Source: Methanolapillus ohkumae (GTDB lineage Archaea; Halobacteriota; Methanosarcinia; Methanosarcinales; Methanosarcinaceae). From it: a stretch of DNA of 64,000 bases. The notes under the pieces are model-generated. The model was given only the letters and a program-made list of their open reading frames with translations, was not told where the DNA came from and ran no database searches. Positions within the stretch are counted from its first letter, which is position 1; each line of letters opens with the position of its first letter. Below are positions 26,060 through 34,350 of the stretch, one piece after another. The position numbers and the translations under genes were made by a program. The stretch covers positions 1,488,001 through 1,552,000 of the forward strand of contig NZ_CP131061.1 of assembly GCF_032594355.1 (NCBI RefSeq), written 5' to 3'.

Positions 26060-26492
26060 TTCAGATTCCCGATTTTGATTTTTTGGTTTTTATTTATGAT
26101 TGGATTTTATAAAACTTTTACCTGATTATGTTTTTTATTTCGGATCAAATGATTTTAATGTAGCAACCGATAAACATTATATATCAATCATGAATTATTA
26201 TAAACTTTATTGATTTAATTAAACAGAAGATATATAATTGTTTTTTAATAAAAATTGATTTGGTCTTGTGAATTTTTAAAAAAGAAGAAAAATAAAAAAA
26301 AATAAATGCGATACATGAAAAATAAAAAAAAAAATTTCAATCTCAGTTGCCTGAATTGAAAAATCTGATTTACTGTTTTGCAAGTTGTTTATTTATTTAT
26401 TCAGTTATTTTGTTTATTTCAGTTATTTTGTTTATTTTGTTATTTTTGTTTATTTTTGTTTATTTTGTTTATTTTGTTTTTTTCCGTTTTTT
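26060..26492. other. AT-rich intergenic region with TTTATT repeats
   Basis: This lies between the start of the surface-protein gene and the 3' end of the DHH gene, both on the minus strand. It contains runs of GTTTATTTCAGTTATTTT and GTTTATTTTGTTATTTTT (about 26390-26480). No gene is seen; the short hydrophobic frame here reflects T-rich repeats. Confidence 0.5.
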
Positions 26493-27506
26493 TTATGATT
26501 CTTCGATCTCGTCGGGATCATTCATGGAAATGACTTGGCATTCACATTTGTTTCCCGCCATCCTTTCGATTACCTTTTTGACACAATCCGTACAGTAAGT
26601 CATGATTTCTTCCAAGGAACATTCGGCATCAATTCCGGCCGCGCCGCTGTGGCCGCCGCCGGTTCCATTATACTTGTCGCCGATTTCTTCCATGATTTTT
26701 CCAAGATTCACGCCGGTCGCAATCATGTCCCGCTTGGCACGCCCGCTGACACGCACACTTTTGTTGTCCTTCGTCGAGCCGACAAAAGCCACATCCGCTC
26801 CGATATTGGTGAGCATGGACGCGGCGGCGCCGCCGTAAGAACTGACATATGTGGTCGCAATCAAACGCTCATCCACACGCTCCAACTTGCACCGCATGGC
26901 CGCTTTGAGCATGGCAATCCGGATGGAAATATCTTGCGGCGTTGCCGCCATCAATTCCAACGCGTCATAATAATCCACATTGCTCTGGATCATGATTTCG
27001 GACAACGTCTGAAAAGTACCGGAATTCGCGTGTTTTAAATGACCGGTATCCGTAATGATTCCGGTAATCATCGCAAGTCCCATCTTTTCAGAAATCGGTA
27101 AGCCCGCCCGGTTTAACATCCGAAAGATGATTTCGACGTTGGACGTCGATTCTTCGTGAATGAAAAACTTGGCGTCTTCCAAAAGCGCAATGGTCGCGTG
27201 GTGGTCAATGAGGCAATACTTGTCCAGCTTCATGTCGTTGAGTTGACCACGGGTGGACGTATCCAAGACAACGGTAATGTCGTAGTCTTTCGGGTCGGGG
27301 CAAAGAACAACCGGAATGTCCAGCTTGTCAATTAAGTTGCTTGCGACCCGGTTGCATTCATCCACAATACCAATCGTTCCGCCGATTGCTTCCGCCAACG
27401 TAAAAGCGCTTCCAATCGCGTCCGGATCCGCGTTTCTGTGACAAACGTAAAGAATGTTTCGATAATCTAAAAGGCGACCCAAAAATTCAGTGTCTGTAAC
27501 CCTCAT
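26493..27506 (-). CDS. DHH/DHHA1-family phosphoesterase
   Basis: A 337-residue metal-dependent phosphoesterase of the DHH superfamily (RecJ/nanoRNase/pAp phosphatase relatives). Visible motifs are CHRNADPDAIGSA (about 22-34), VVLDTST, the LIDHHA motif (about 107) and, in the C-terminal DHHA1 domain, GTGGGHSGAAG (about 285-295). A cysteine-bearing end (KCECQVIS) is added. Such enzymes degrade short oligonucleotides or cyclic dinucleotide products; the exact substrate cannot be told. I prefer ATG 27506 (MRVTDTEFL) over GTG 27515. It follows the prefoldin gene by about 15 bp and is probably cotranscribed. Confidence 0.88.
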   Translation of the reverse strand: MRVTDTEFLGRLLDYRNILYVCHRNADPDAIGSAFTLAEAIGGTIGIVDECNRVASNLIDKLDIPVVLCPDPKDYDITVVLDTSTRGQLNDMKLDKYCLIDHHATIALLEDAKFFIHEESTSNVEIIFRMLNRAGLPISEKMGLAMITGIITDTGHLKHANSGTFQTLSEIMIQSNVDYYDALELMAATPQDISIRIAMLKAAMRCKLERVDERLIATTYVSSYGGAAASMLTNIGADVAFVGSTKDNKSVRVSGRAKRDMIATGVNLGKIMEEIGDKYNGTGGGHSGAAGIDAECSLEEIMTYCTDCVKKVIERMAGNKCECQVISMNDPDEIEES

Positions 27507-27521
27507 AGATGTCACGGCTGT

Positions 27522-27878
27522 TTAGTTAGAGCCATCGGGTTCAATCATACTTTGGAGCTGCTCTTGAAGTTGCTTAAACCGGGAATTGAGACGTTCTTCC
27601 TGGCGTTCGATGGATTGAACGCGCAAAGAAAGCGTTTCTTTTTTCTCGGTTAAGGAATCCAAAAGTGATTTTTTGTCCGTCCGAACCATTAATTCGCCGA
27701 CGGACTTGTAAACAACAGCATCATCCGCCGCTTTATTCAGTTCTTCCATCGCCATTTCCGTTTCTTTAATCATGACATCGGTTTGGGACTTTTGCATCGC
27801 AAGCGTTTGAGCCTGCTGTTGAACTTGTTGAATTTGTGCAACTTGGTTTTGCACCTGAGGAGATATTTCTGAACTCAT
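27522..27878 (-). CDS. pfdB: Prefoldin beta subunit
   Basis: A 118-residue prefoldin beta subunit. Two long coiled-coil helices (about 5-45 and 70-110) flank a beta hairpin with AVYKSVGELMVRTDKKSLLDSL, the hallmark of the beta family. In archaea it forms an alpha2beta4 jellyfish that hands unfolded proteins to the thermosome, encoded 5 kb away. AGGTG precedes the ATG at 27878. The DHH gene follows at once, an arrangement seen in related methanogens. Confidence 0.95.
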   Translation of the reverse strand: MSSEISPQVQNQVAQIQQVQQQAQTLAMQKSQTDVMIKETEMAMEELNKAADDAVVYKSVGELMVRTDKKSLLDSLTEKKETLSLRVQSIERQEERLNSRFKQLQEQLQSMIEPDGSN

Positions 27879-28024
27879 AGTTAGGTTTCACCTGAAAAAA
27901 CATAAGGGAACTGAAAGATTTTAATTGTTTCTACTCAAAAAAAAGAAAGGTGTTTTTAAAAAAACAAATATAATGATAGCTGCGTTAAAAAATTAAAAAT
28001 TAGAAATTACCGTTTGGTTTTTTC

Positions 28025-28085
28025 AAAAAAAATAAAATTTGTTGCCGTAACGCACGCGGCGGCGCGGCACAAACCATAACAAAAA
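28025..28085 (+). repeat. Dispersed repeat R1, copy 7
   Basis: AAAAAAAATAAAATTTGTTGCCGTAACGCACGCGGCGGCGC then A-rich sequence. It lies between the prenyl synthase and prefoldin genes. Confidence 0.8.
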
Positions 28086-28132
28086 CAAAATATGAAAAAA
28101 TGAAAAACGAAAAGGAAGCGAGATACATTTTT

Positions 28133-29014
28133 TTATGCAAGTTCCGGCGCGTTTCTGATTTTATCCATCAGGCTGTTCACATAATCGGCCAACGCAAACA
28201 TTTTTTCTTTGGACGGTGATTCCGAAACACCGGCAATCGCTTCTTTCGCACGGTTTAAGTAGGCTTCCGCTTCCAGGATTGTCTTTTTGGCGGCCTCGGC
28301 AAACGGCATCGTCCGGAGGTGAATCGAAAAGAGACTGTCCGACAAAACCCCCGACTCCTTGTCTTTGTAAAGCCCGAAATCTTCCAAAAGGTCGTCGACA
28401 ATTTGGTACGCCATTCCGAATTCATAACCGTACGTTCCAAACGCTTCGATCGCGTCTTCGTCATTCGAATGCGCAATTCGGGATCCGATTTTGGCGCTGA
28501 TTTCAAAAAGGGCGGCGGTTTTTTTGTAAATGCATTCCAAATATTCTTCCGCTTTCATTTCCCCGCGCTTAATGCTCGCGTCAATGATTTCGCCTTCGGA
28601 GAGTAAGACGCCCGAGTGCCCGAAATCAAAAACCACTTGCGGATTGTAGATAGAAATCCATTCGATGGACTTCGCGATCAAAAAGTCGCCGCACAAAATC
28701 GCCGCGGTCAGTCCGTATTTTTCATGAATGGTGGGTTGGTTGCGCCGCATGGTTCCGGCATCCAAAATATCGTCATGCGCAAGAGATGCCGTGTGAATCG
28801 CTTCGACAGCAAGGCACGCGTTTGTGGTGGATTTAAAGTCCCCGCCGGCCGCGCCGCAGGACAGCATAATAACAAGCGGGCGAAGTTTTTTTCCGCCGGT
28901 GTTAAAAATGTATCCGGTCACTTTCGTGAGCGCCGGCGAAGAAGATATGCTTGCGAGCGACTCCGTGATGGCATTAATAAAATGCTTGTATTCATCCCAT
29001 TCTTCAATTTTCAT
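28133..29014 (-). CDS. Polyprenyl (geranylgeranyl-type) diphosphate synthase
   Basis: A 293-residue all-helical isoprenyl diphosphate synthase that extends allylic diphosphates for archaeal ether lipids. The first Asp-rich motif is AHDDILD (about 80-86) followed by MRRNQPTIHEKYG, and the second is YQIVDDLLED (about 205-214). KKLRPLVIML near residue 36 is also typical. The chain length of the product (C15, C20 or longer) is set by residues just before the first motif and cannot be stated safely. It is slightly shorter than most GGPP synthases but contains all motifs. It is separate from the prefoldin gene by an R1 repeat. Confidence 0.92.
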   Translation of the reverse strand: MKIEEWDEYKHFINAITESLASISSSPALTKVTGYIFNTGGKKLRPLVIMLSCGAAGGDFKSTTNACLAVEAIHTASLAHDDILDAGTMRRNQPTIHEKYGLTAAILCGDFLIAKSIEWISIYNPQVVFDFGHSGVLLSEGEIIDASIKRGEMKAEEYLECIYKKTAALFEISAKIGSRIAHSNDEDAIEAFGTYGYEFGMAYQIVDDLLEDFGLYKDKESGVLSDSLFSIHLRTMPFAEAAKKTILEAEAYLNRAKEAIAGVSESPSKEKMFALADYVNSLMDKIRNAPELA

Positions 29015-29424
29015 ACTAACCCTTCAATAAACATAAAGCATAAGCAACCAACATCAAAACAGTTGTTTGTTTTACTTTTTCAAAGTAAAAAGATAGATTT
29101 TATTCATCATTGAATTATATATTTGTTTTGAATAATAACTGGGTCAAAATAATTCTAATTTCCTGACAAAAGAACATTCTTTTCGAGATACTGCTTTTTG
29201 TGTTCCCTGATAAATAAATCTGATGATTGAATTTGTATTTTTATCATTTTTTCAGAATCAATGTTTTTTCATTTATTTTTAAAAAAATATAAATGAAAAA
29301 ATATATATATTATAGACTTAATAATAAATTGTATGCATCATTCGCTGATGAAGTCTTTCATCTCTTAAAATATGTACTAAATTTGAATGTTGCATAAAAA
29401 ACAGGTAAAAATAGGTGAAAAATG
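29015..29424. other. Divergent intergenic region
   Basis: Very AT-rich stretch between the prenyl synthase and the secreted protein gene. ATATATATATTATA (about 29299-29312) is a plausible TATA box for the plus-strand gene. No gene is seen. Confidence 0.4.
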
Positions 29425-30136
29425 ATGAAACGAAAATTAATTAAAAACACAGCACTTTTGGTTAGCACTATTAACTTTCAGCATGGTTTTTATTCCTGCT
29501 GTAAATGCACAAGCTGATAACGCAAGAAATGAAGCTTTAGAACAAGAACTTGAATATTTAAGAAACAATTCCGAAATATTAATAGAAACTTCCCATGAAA
29601 AAATTATCCGGTTTAATACAGAAGACGGATATTTCATGTACGGCATTGCATGGCGGGACATGGAAAATCCAAACCGAGTCTATTTTGCAACGGCAACTGA
29701 AGAAGAAATGGAATCAAATGGATTTTTTGATGCCATGTCTAATGTAAATTCTGATGCAAATAATATTTCTATATTGGCTTATTCCGGTTTTGGAAATGGA
29801 AGTTATGCAGAAACATATGGAAACTCCATTACGGGTGGAATTCATGTTTACTTTTCACCAGATGATGCTGAATTAGCTGCCTCGGGAAGCGTTGCCATTT
29901 TAACTATAGCCGGAGGTGCAATCGCATTAGCTGCTCCTGTAGCCGGACAAGTAATTGGTCCTCTTCTTGTCATTCTTGCAGGATGTATTGAATTATATTA
30001 TACAGTAGCTAAAAATTCAGATGATAGTTTAGATATAAACATTCCTTATGTTGCCCTTGCATTTATGGCCAGCGGACTTCCTGATGCAAGCGCTTTCATT
30101 ACAATTGGAACTATTAATTATTTCTTTAATGATTAA
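29425..30136 (+). pseudogene. Secreted protein with frameshift in its signal peptide
   Basis: The locus begins with an AGGTGA site and MKRKLIKNTALL (29425 on), a normal signal-peptide start, but this frame ends within 100 bp. The other half, LALLTFSMVFIPAVNAQA, continues one frame over and runs open to 30136. Removing one G at about 29460-29461 (TTTTGG) joins both into a typical signal peptide. An internal ATG at 29483 could still give a 217-residue protein without a complete signal. The mature part has an acidic coiled-coil start, then a Gly/Ala/Ile-rich hydrophobic stretch (about 128-165) and another hydrophobic end. I do not recognise the family; a membrane-active secreted peptide is only a guess. 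It may be a pseudogene, a phase-variable gene or a sequencing error. Confidence 0.65.
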
Positions 30137-30197
30137 TGGACTTTGACGATTGATTGTTTTTCAATCAATCGTTTCAATTTTTGGAGGGGACCGAAAA

Positions 30198-30608
30198 ATG
30201 AAAAACAAAAGAAAAACCTACCTTGCTTTAAGTCTGTTTTGCATTTTACTTGTGTTCATCATAAGCCTTGGGATTTATGCGTCGATTCTGCCCAAAGATT
30301 GGGCAATATTTTTAAGTTATATTGCAACTCTTGCCGCTATTTTCTTCGGGCTTTTTGTTATAAAAGAAAAACCTCAAAACTGGAGAATTGCGCTCTTCCT
30401 TTCCTTTGCTCTTATATTTGTTTATATGGTGATCTGGTATTATGGACGGAAAAATATCTATTGGATTCAAACGGAAATATTCGGCATATCCATCTGGATT
30501 TGGGCAAATATTTTAACCAGTTTTGTATTGGTGATTTTGTTTGTATTTATTGCCCTTTATATCGATAAAATTGTCAACAAAATCAAAAAACCAAAAAGCT
30601 CTTCCTGA
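30198..30608 (+). CDS. Small four-helix membrane protein next to secreted protein
   Basis: A 136-residue membrane protein with four hydrophobic helices (about 8-30, 35-52, 62-80 and 98-120) and the tail YIDKIVNKIKKPKSSS. The start at 30198 is set by a GGAGGGG site. It lies 61 bp after the frameshifted secreted protein, on the same strand. It resembles the orphan membrane protein at 2306-2740 in size, topology and tail. Secreted protein followed by a small membrane protein is the layout of bacteriocin and immunity pairs, but nothing here proves that function. Confidence 0.72.
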   Translation: MKNKRKTYLALSLFCILLVFIISLGIYASILPKDWAIFLSYIATLAAIFFGLFVIKEKPQNWRIALFLSFALIFVYMVIWYYGRKNIYWIQTEIFGISIWIWANILTSFVLVILFVFIALYIDKIVNKIKKPKSSS

Positions 30609-30782
30609 AAAAAAGAGTTTTTCTTATTTTTTAGTTTCCTGTATTCATTTTTTTATTTTGTTTCTTGTTTTTTAGTTTTTTGTATTCATATTCTTGTTTT
30701 TTTAAATTCGGTTCTTTTTTCAAAAATCAGTTTCACCGCGCGTTCAGCAGATTTAAATAAAAACATGTTCTTTTGACTGTGT

Positions 30783-32147
30783 ATGACTCTTGAGCCTGTC
30801 CACATGAAAGAAATCGAAGAAATCGCTGTGGGGATTGATTATTCTTTCACGAAAAGAGAGACCACGGATCATCTTGAAATTTTCAAAAACTTGTCGGAAC
30901 TCAAAAGCGGCGGGAAAACTTTGCTCAAATCCGCCGGCCCGCTGTTTCGCTCCAAAGTGGATATTTCCAAAATAAGCTTGCTTGAGGACGATTTTTCAAT
31001 CACCTATTCTTCCGACAGCGGCAGCACCAATCCGATTCCGTTTGAGAGCGGACTTTTTTTAGACATTTGCCACTGCGCGATTGCGGCGACACCCACCGAC
31101 TTAGACATTCAGCGGATGCGAACCATTGTCTGCGCCGGATTTACGCCGGGAAGAAGCGCGTCTTTTCAAAGCAGCACGGACTGGAAATATTTTGACGACG
31201 GATATGGCCGCAGCAAAATGATTCAAATTGATTCCTCCCTCCTCAAAATGCGGATGGCCAGAATGGTTCATGACATGGCAATTTATGCGTCGGAATCGGA
31301 ACACATTTTGTGGTTCCAAGAGGAATTAAAAAAAGAAGAAGAGCGGGACAAAAACATCTTTTTCATGATGGACGGACCGATTTATCCGAAGCAGTTGATG
31401 TATTGGATGGGAACAGACTCCGACGACATTCTCATCCGGCACGACCCGTCCGCGCAAAAAGTTCTTCAAAATTACATCAACATCATGGATTTTCATATGG
31501 AACATGAAATCCCGGTCATCGGTTTTGTCAAAAATCCGGCGGAGACGCAAGTCATAAATGCGCTGCGTGAAAAAATAAAATCGGAACACGGGTTTTCAGA
31601 TTTGCCGTGGGCAACCGACTCGCAATTATTCAAAGCGTTTTTAAAAAATCCGGACGGCAAAAAAGAAAGTGCGGCCGGCGTATCTGGCAAAATTGGCATG
31701 TCCGGCGCTCCCGGAACATCACCAAAACCGGACCCGCAAAAAAAATATTTGACATACACCAATTGGTTTTTGCAGCCCAACCAATTCTATGAAAAAGAAA
31801 TCAAAACCGGATCCCCGTTGATTCGGGAAACGCTTTCTCATCAATTTGAACCGGAAGATTACACACTCTCCTTTTTCATGATTTATGTCCCGTTTGAATC
31901 AGACGGTCTTTTGTTTAAAATTGAAAGCCCTTACGGGCTCATTAAAAATGAGGAAATGCGGGCAAAAATTACCCGAAAAATGCTTTATGAATTATCGGGC
32001 GGAATTATTCCATTCACGCTTCAAAAAGCCGATACGGTCGCAAAAATCGGCATGGACGAAAAAAAAGAAATAAAGAATTTATTTGCACAAGAGACCGTGG
32101 ACAGAACATACAACAACGTCCGGTGGGGGGATTTAGATGAGTTTTGA
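30783..32147 (+). CDS. nurA: NurA nuclease
   Basis: A 454-residue NurA-domain protein: the 5'-3' nuclease that, with HerA and Mre11-Rad50, resects DNA ends for homologous recombination in archaea. VGIDYSF (about residue 17-23) holds the first catalytic Asp, and FFMMDGPIYP (about 195-204) the second conserved Asp motif; ATDSQLFKAFLKN and the C-terminal DRTYNNVRWGDLDEF also fit. The stop overlaps the herA start by 11 bp, the expected nurA-herA coupling. A short low-complexity insert (about 300-315, Gly/Ser/Ala-rich) is present. No clear ribosome binding site is seen before ATG 30783. Confidence 0.9.
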   Translation: MTLEPVHMKEIEEIAVGIDYSFTKRETTDHLEIFKNLSELKSGGKTLLKSAGPLFRSKVDISKISLLEDDFSITYSSDSGSTNPIPFESGLFLDICHCAIAATPTDLDIQRMRTIVCAGFTPGRSASFQSSTDWKYFDDGYGRSKMIQIDSSLLKMRMARMVHDMAIYASESEHILWFQEELKKEEERDKNIFFMMDGPIYPKQLMYWMGTDSDDILIRHDPSAQKVLQNYINIMDFHMEHEIPVIGFVKNPAETQVINALREKIKSEHGFSDLPWATDSQLFKAFLKNPDGKKESAAGVSGKIGMSGAPGTSPKPDPQKKYLTYTNWFLQPNQFYEKEIKTGSPLIRETLSHQFEPEDYTLSFFMIYVPFESDGLLFKIESPYGLIKNEEMRAKITRKMLYELSGGIIPFTLQKADTVAKIGMDEKKEIKNLFAQETVDRTYNNVRWGDLDEF

Positions 32148-34041
32148 TAAATTTGAACAAAAAGGCCAAAAGGATTTTGACGACATCAAGGAAAAATTAA
32201 ACGCGCTGAAACAGGAAAAAACAGAAGAATCCGGCGGAAAAGATGGAAACAACAAGAACGGTGAGGATAATAGAAACGATTTGCCGTTTTTGGAATGGGA
32301 AGATCCCTCCAAACAAAAAAATAAGATCTCCGCAGCTGAAAAGTCCGGAGCGGTCATTCAAAAAGCATTCGGTATTGTCACAACCGGCGTCGAACCGCTT
32401 GAAATCGATGAAACGCATGCCAAAATTATCGGATACATTTCCGCGTCCATGCGGGAACAAATCCGTCTCGGTTCTTATGTGATTGTCCCGTACAAAGATG
32501 AAAAACTGTTTGGGAGAATTTCCAAACTTCAATACCGTCAGGAATTTTCAACCGACGACGCCACCGAAATTCATTCCCGGCGCATGCTGCACAAAGAAAA
32601 CCGGCGGGAAATCAACGAAGAAGATTACAAGCTTTTGGCGATGATTGACCCAATTTGCATTTTGTATGAAAAACACGGTCATGAATTACAGCGTCGGATG
32701 GCGGACCGCATCCCAAAACCCAATACCCCGATTTTGCCGGTGACCGACAAAAACATGGTGCAGACGGGACTTAACATTCCAAAAGCCGGTATTTTTTTGG
32801 GACATTTAAGTGTCGGCGGCGAATTGGTCAAAACCGATTCTATTCCGGCAACCGTTGCATATTACCTTCGAAATGATTATTCCATGGGAGACCCGCTTAT
32901 TTTCCGGCACTTACTTGTTTGCGGCAGCACCGGAACCGGAAAAACATTTTTGACCAAAAATATTCTCCGGCAATTCATCGCAAAAAACAGCTGTTACAGG
33001 CAGCGAAGCGATCTGCGGCTCCAAAAAAATCCCTGCCTCGTCATCATGGACCCGCAAGATGAATATTCTCAGCTTTATGAAGACAATCGGTTGTCCGATG
33101 ACGAAAATTTTTTGTTTGAATCGGAAAGTGTGGCGTTTGGCGGAATTTCCAATACGAAAACATTGACCGCCAAAGTGGACGGCGAGCGTTACGCCGGAAA
33201 ATCCAAGGCGCAACAAGTTGATTTTACGATTCCGTTTTCTTTTGTCCGGCACAATCCATGGATTTTGGAAGCGGCAGAAATGCCGGAAAACCAAAAAATC
33301 GGATACGAAGTTTTGATAGACGATTATTTCAAACGAGCCGATTTCAAAAAAGAAACCCCGACATATCTTGGTTTTAAATCGTTTTTGGAAGACGATTTGA
33401 ACAAAAACTATTATACCGAAGAGACCGGAAAAATTCATGAAGCCACTTACGGCGGAATTGTTCGAAAAGTGCTTAACAAATCCTATGAGCGGATTTTTGA
33501 CAAGGACGCAAAGCCGATGACCGAACTTTTTGACACCATGTTCAAACCCGGACAAGTATCCGTCTTCCCGACCGAATACATTCAATCCTCCCGCATTCGG
33601 GATTTGATTGTTCTGTCCATGATGTCGGTGATTGTGGACAACAAGCTCAGCACGTCCGGAAACGAAATAATCAAAAATACGCCGATTATTCTTGTTTTGG
33701 ATGAGGCCCACCGCTATCTTTCAAGAGCGTCGTCGACGCAATCCGGAAAAATCATTCACAAGTTTTCGGAAGCGGCCAAACAAGGACGAAAAGAGGGATT
33801 GGGTTTGTTTTTAATCACACAAGACCCGCAGGATATCGAAACCGAAATCCTCAAGCAAGTGAACACGAAAATTGTTCTCAATCTCAACAATGATTCCGCG
33901 ATTTCATCCGTGAAGCTTCCGCCAGAATATGAAAAACGTGTCCCGTATTTGAAGAAAGGACAAATGATTATTCACAGCCCGGACAACGGCGACATTGTTG
34001 AAATCACCGGCTTGTCCAATTGTGTTGTAAAACATCAATAA
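32137..34041 (+). CDS. herA: HerA bipolar DNA helicase/translocase
   Basis: A 634-residue FtsK/HerA-type ATPase, the hexameric motor that partners NurA in DNA end resection. An N-terminal charged region (1-65) precedes the HAS-barrel (about 70-180). Walker A is CGSTGTGKT (about 262-270), Walker B IILVLDEAHRYL (about 517) and an arginine-finger region lies near EAAKQGRKEG. It overlaps the end of nurA. The N-terminal tail is rich in Lys, Asp and Asn, like other extensions in this window. A hairpin terminator follows the stop. Confidence 0.93.
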   Translation: MSFDKFEQKGQKDFDDIKEKLNALKQEKTEESGGKDGNNKNGEDNRNDLPFLEWEDPSKQKNKISAAEKSGAVIQKAFGIVTTGVEPLEIDETHAKIIGYISASMREQIRLGSYVIVPYKDEKLFGRISKLQYRQEFSTDDATEIHSRRMLHKENRREINEEDYKLLAMIDPICILYEKHGHELQRRMADRIPKPNTPILPVTDKNMVQTGLNIPKAGIFLGHLSVGGELVKTDSIPATVAYYLRNDYSMGDPLIFRHLLVCGSTGTGKTFLTKNILRQFIAKNSCYRQRSDLRLQKNPCLVIMDPQDEYSQLYEDNRLSDDENFLFESESVAFGGISNTKTLTAKVDGERYAGKSKAQQVDFTIPFSFVRHNPWILEAAEMPENQKIGYEVLIDDYFKRADFKKETPTYLGFKSFLEDDLNKNYYTEETGKIHEATYGGIVRKVLNKSYERIFDKDAKPMTELFDTMFKPGQVSVFPTEYIQSSRIRDLIVLSMMSVIVDNKLSTSGNEIIKNTPIILVLDEAHRYLSRASSTQSGKIIHKFSEAAKQGRKEGLGLFLITQDPQDIETEILKQVNTKIVLNLNNDSAISSVKLPPEYEKRVPYLKKGQMIIHSPDNGDIVEITGLSNCVVKHQ

Positions 34042-34045
34042 AAAT

Positions 34046-34077
34046 CCGGTTTTATGCCTCTGTAAAACCGGTTTTTT
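34046..34077 (+). terminator. Terminator after herA
   Basis: CCGGTTTTA, an 8-base loop, TAAAACCGG and then six T, starting five bases after the herA stop. A further CCGGTTTTTTT follows. Confidence 0.8.
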
Positions 34078-34119
34078 ATGACCGGTTTTTTTCTGTTTCC
34101 TCTTTTTTTGTTTTGTTTT

Positions 34120-34165
34120 TGAAGGCAAGTCGCCGCACGCGTTATGGCAGCGAATTTTTAATGTA
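34120..34165 (-). repeat. Dispersed repeat R1, copy 8
   Basis: Minus-strand reading: AAAAATTCGCTGCCATAACG then CGTGCGGCGAC. It lies between herA and the RPA gene. Confidence 0.7.
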
Positions 34166-34350
34166 TTCATCAAAACCGCGGTTTGTTTTTGAAGTTTTTA
34201 TTTAGATTTTGTATGTTACTTTTTTATTTTTCATTGAAAAACGATAGCGGCAATACTTTCACACCGCTTGGATTTTTTGTTTATATTTGGACTGTCTAAA
34301 GGAATATTTGCCTCCCTCCCACCCAAAAATAAAATTGGAGGTCTACGGAC

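Noticed and set aside
32911..33711. Antisense frame opposite herA (266 codons)
   Set aside because: Overlaps a clear HerA ATPase on the other strand and has no recognisable domain.
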